Assembly: GCF_900290285.1 (NCBI RefSeq)
Contig: NZ_LT985754.1
Location: 903,364 to 967,363 of the forward strand
Reading direction: 5' to 3'
Source: Candidatus Centipeda massiliensis
GTDB taxonomy: Bacteria; Bacillota; Negativicutes; Selenomonadales; Selenomonadaceae
DNA: 64,000 nt
Every line of letters begins with the position of its first letter. Position 1 is the first letter of the stretch. The translations under genes and the position numbers were made by a program. Positions 62,948 to 64,000 of this stretch are shown in pieces. Under the pieces are notes generated by a model. The model was not told the origin of the DNA. It was given only the letters and a program-made list of their open reading frames with translations, and ran no database searches.

Positions 62948-64000
62948 ATGAAAATTGATCTTGCCACACTTGGGCGCCAGTATGAACTTCACGCAGCGGA
63001 ATACGAAGCGGCGGCACTGCGTGCCCTGCGCTCGGGCTGGTACATTATGGGACCGGAACTTGCGGCGTTCGAGGAGGAGTTTGCCGCCTATACGGGGGCG
63101 CAATATGCCGTCGGACTGAACTCCGGACTCGACGCGCTGATACTCTCCGTCGCAGCACTTGGCATCGGCGCGGGGGATGAGGTCATCGTACCTGCAAACA
63201 CCTATATTGCGACCGTGCTTGCGGTCACGGCAAACGGGGCGACGCCTGTCTTTGTCGAACCGGATGAATACTACAATCTGGACACATCTAAACTCGAAGC
63301 AGCGATTACGGAGCGTACGCGTGCCGTGATGCCTGTTCATCTCTATGGACAGGCGGTCGATATGGGGTGCGTGATGGAGATCGCAAAGAAGCATCATCTT
63401 GCCGTGGTCGAGGACTGTGCCCAGTCTCACGGCGCACATTTCGGCGATGTAATGACGGGGCGCTTCGGCAACATCGGTTGCTTCAGCTTTTATCCGACGA
63501 AGAATCTCGGCGCATTCGGCGATGCGGGTGCGATCGTGACCGACGATGCGGCACTTGCCGAGAAGATTCGTATGCTGCGCAACTATGGCAGCAGGGAGAA
63601 ATACCACAACGAACTATGTGGGGTAAATTCCCGTCTGGATGAGATACAGGCGGCTCTCTTGCGCGTAAAGCTCGGATATCTTGCGGAGCTGACGGAGGAA
63701 CGCAGGGCAATCGCCGCGCGCTATCTTGCGGGGATTCATAACGAACAGATCACCTTGCCGCAGCTGCGTGAGGGCGCGGAGCATGTCTATCATCAATTTG
63801 TTGTACGGACGGAGACGCGGGATCACTTCAAGGCGTATCTTTCAAAAAACGGCATCGAGACGGTCATTCACTATCCGATCCCGCCGCATCTCGCGGAGTG
63901 TTATAGAGATCTTGGCTGCGGGAAGGGCAGCTTCCCCATTGCGGAGCAGTATGCGGACGAGGTGCTGAGTCTGCCGATGTTTAACGGAATGACCGATGCG
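62948..64000 (+). CDS. DegT/DnrJ/EryC1 aminotransferase (FdtB/QdtB type), cut by window end
   Basis: PLP enzyme that aminates the 3-keto sugar to dTDP-3-amino-3,6-dideoxyhexose. 351 residues are visible without a stop. It shows [72 protein letters not shown] and the PLP lysine in [14 protein letters not shown]. The start is ATG at 62948 after AAAGGAA. Together with FdtA and an acyltransferase it completes a Fuc3NAc or Qui3NAc-type route (inference). Confidence 0.93.
   Translation, partial: MKIDLATLGRQYELHAAEYEAAALRALRSGWYIMGPELAAFEEEFAAYTGAQYAVGLNSGLDALILSVAALGIGAGDEVIVPANTYIATVLAVTANGATPVFVEPDEYYNLDTSKLEAAITERTRAVMPVHLYGQAVDMGCVMEIAKKHHLAVVEDCAQSHGAHFGDVMTGRFGNIGCFSFYPTKNLGAFGDAGAIVTDDAALAEKIRMLRNYGSREKYHNELCGVNSRLDEIQAALLRVKLGYLAELTEERRAIAARYLAGIHNEQITLPQLREGAEHVYHQFVVRTETRDHFKAYLSKNGIETVIHYPIPPHLAECYRDLGCGKGSFPIAEQYADEVLSLPMFNGMTDA

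Overview
The window looks like part of the chromosome of a Selenomonas-like member of the Negativicutes (Firmicutes with an outer membrane). The evidence is a G+C-rich sequence with frequent GTG and TTG starts, strong AGGAGG ribosome sites, a Bacillus-like che/sigD/fapA gene order, a perfect CIRCE element before groES-groEL, RNase Y next to a YmdB phosphodiesterase, and NfeD-FloA and YqhQ-prfA-prmC-Sua5 blocks. The genus is an inference from gene content; no 16S rRNA gene is present. Almost every gene is on the + strand. The clear exceptions are a hicAB toxin-antitoxin pair and one - strand transcription unit that has a promoter and terminator but no intact reading frame.

Layout. 1-5631: end of a chemotaxis/flagellar operon (cheW cut by the window edge, cheC, cheD, a membrane protein, the flagellar sigma factor, fapA, two accessory proteins, the last SwrB-like in position and topology). 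5667-9645: tRNA-Pro, nfeD, floA, rny. 9799-14677: a FIST-GGDEF diguanylate cyclase, ymdB, a PHP phosphoesterase and a P-loop/Gls24 fusion. 14846-22644: basal-body operon flgB-flgC-fliE-fliF-fliG-fliH-fliI-fliJ, a lytic transglycosylase and MotE. 22729-32397: amidase, MATE pump, type II NADH dehydrogenase, rpmE, yqhQ-prfA-prmC-sua5 and comF. 32552-39664: ilvBN, an orphan sugar-binding lipoprotein paired with a chemoreceptor, and groES-groEL. 39781-47487: a periplasmic cupin, an NAD-binding oxidoreductase, hicAB and a complete sorbitol (glucitol) PTS operon with SorC-type regulator, GutM, EIIC, EIIBC, sorbitol-6-phosphate dehydrogenase and two tandem EIIA genes. 47693-53955: an ArnT-like GT39 protein with a DPM1/ArnC-like GT2 partner, a superoxide reductase, prmA-rsmE, and a TlpA-like/CcdA thiol redox pair. 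54090-64000: an AT-richer surface-glycan cluster with five paralogous GT2 modules, hexapeptide acyltransferase modules, an uncharacterised linker module, an FdtA-type ketoisomerase and an FdtB-type aminotransferase running off the right edge.

How the parts work together. Chemoreceptor, CheW/C/D, flagellar sigma factor, basal body and MotE form one motility programme, with the GGDEF protein as a possible c-di-GMP input. The sorbitol operon imports sorbitol as the 6-phosphate and oxidises it to fructose 6-phosphate. The final cluster probably makes and transfers an acylated 3-amino-3,6-dideoxyhexose to a surface polymer or to a protein such as flagellin; its modular glycosyltransferases are the least explained part of the window. 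Other points for follow-up are the - strand orphan transcript at about 31257-31717, a small dispersed repeat that sits on or just after several stop codons, and two genes that appear to start at ATT.
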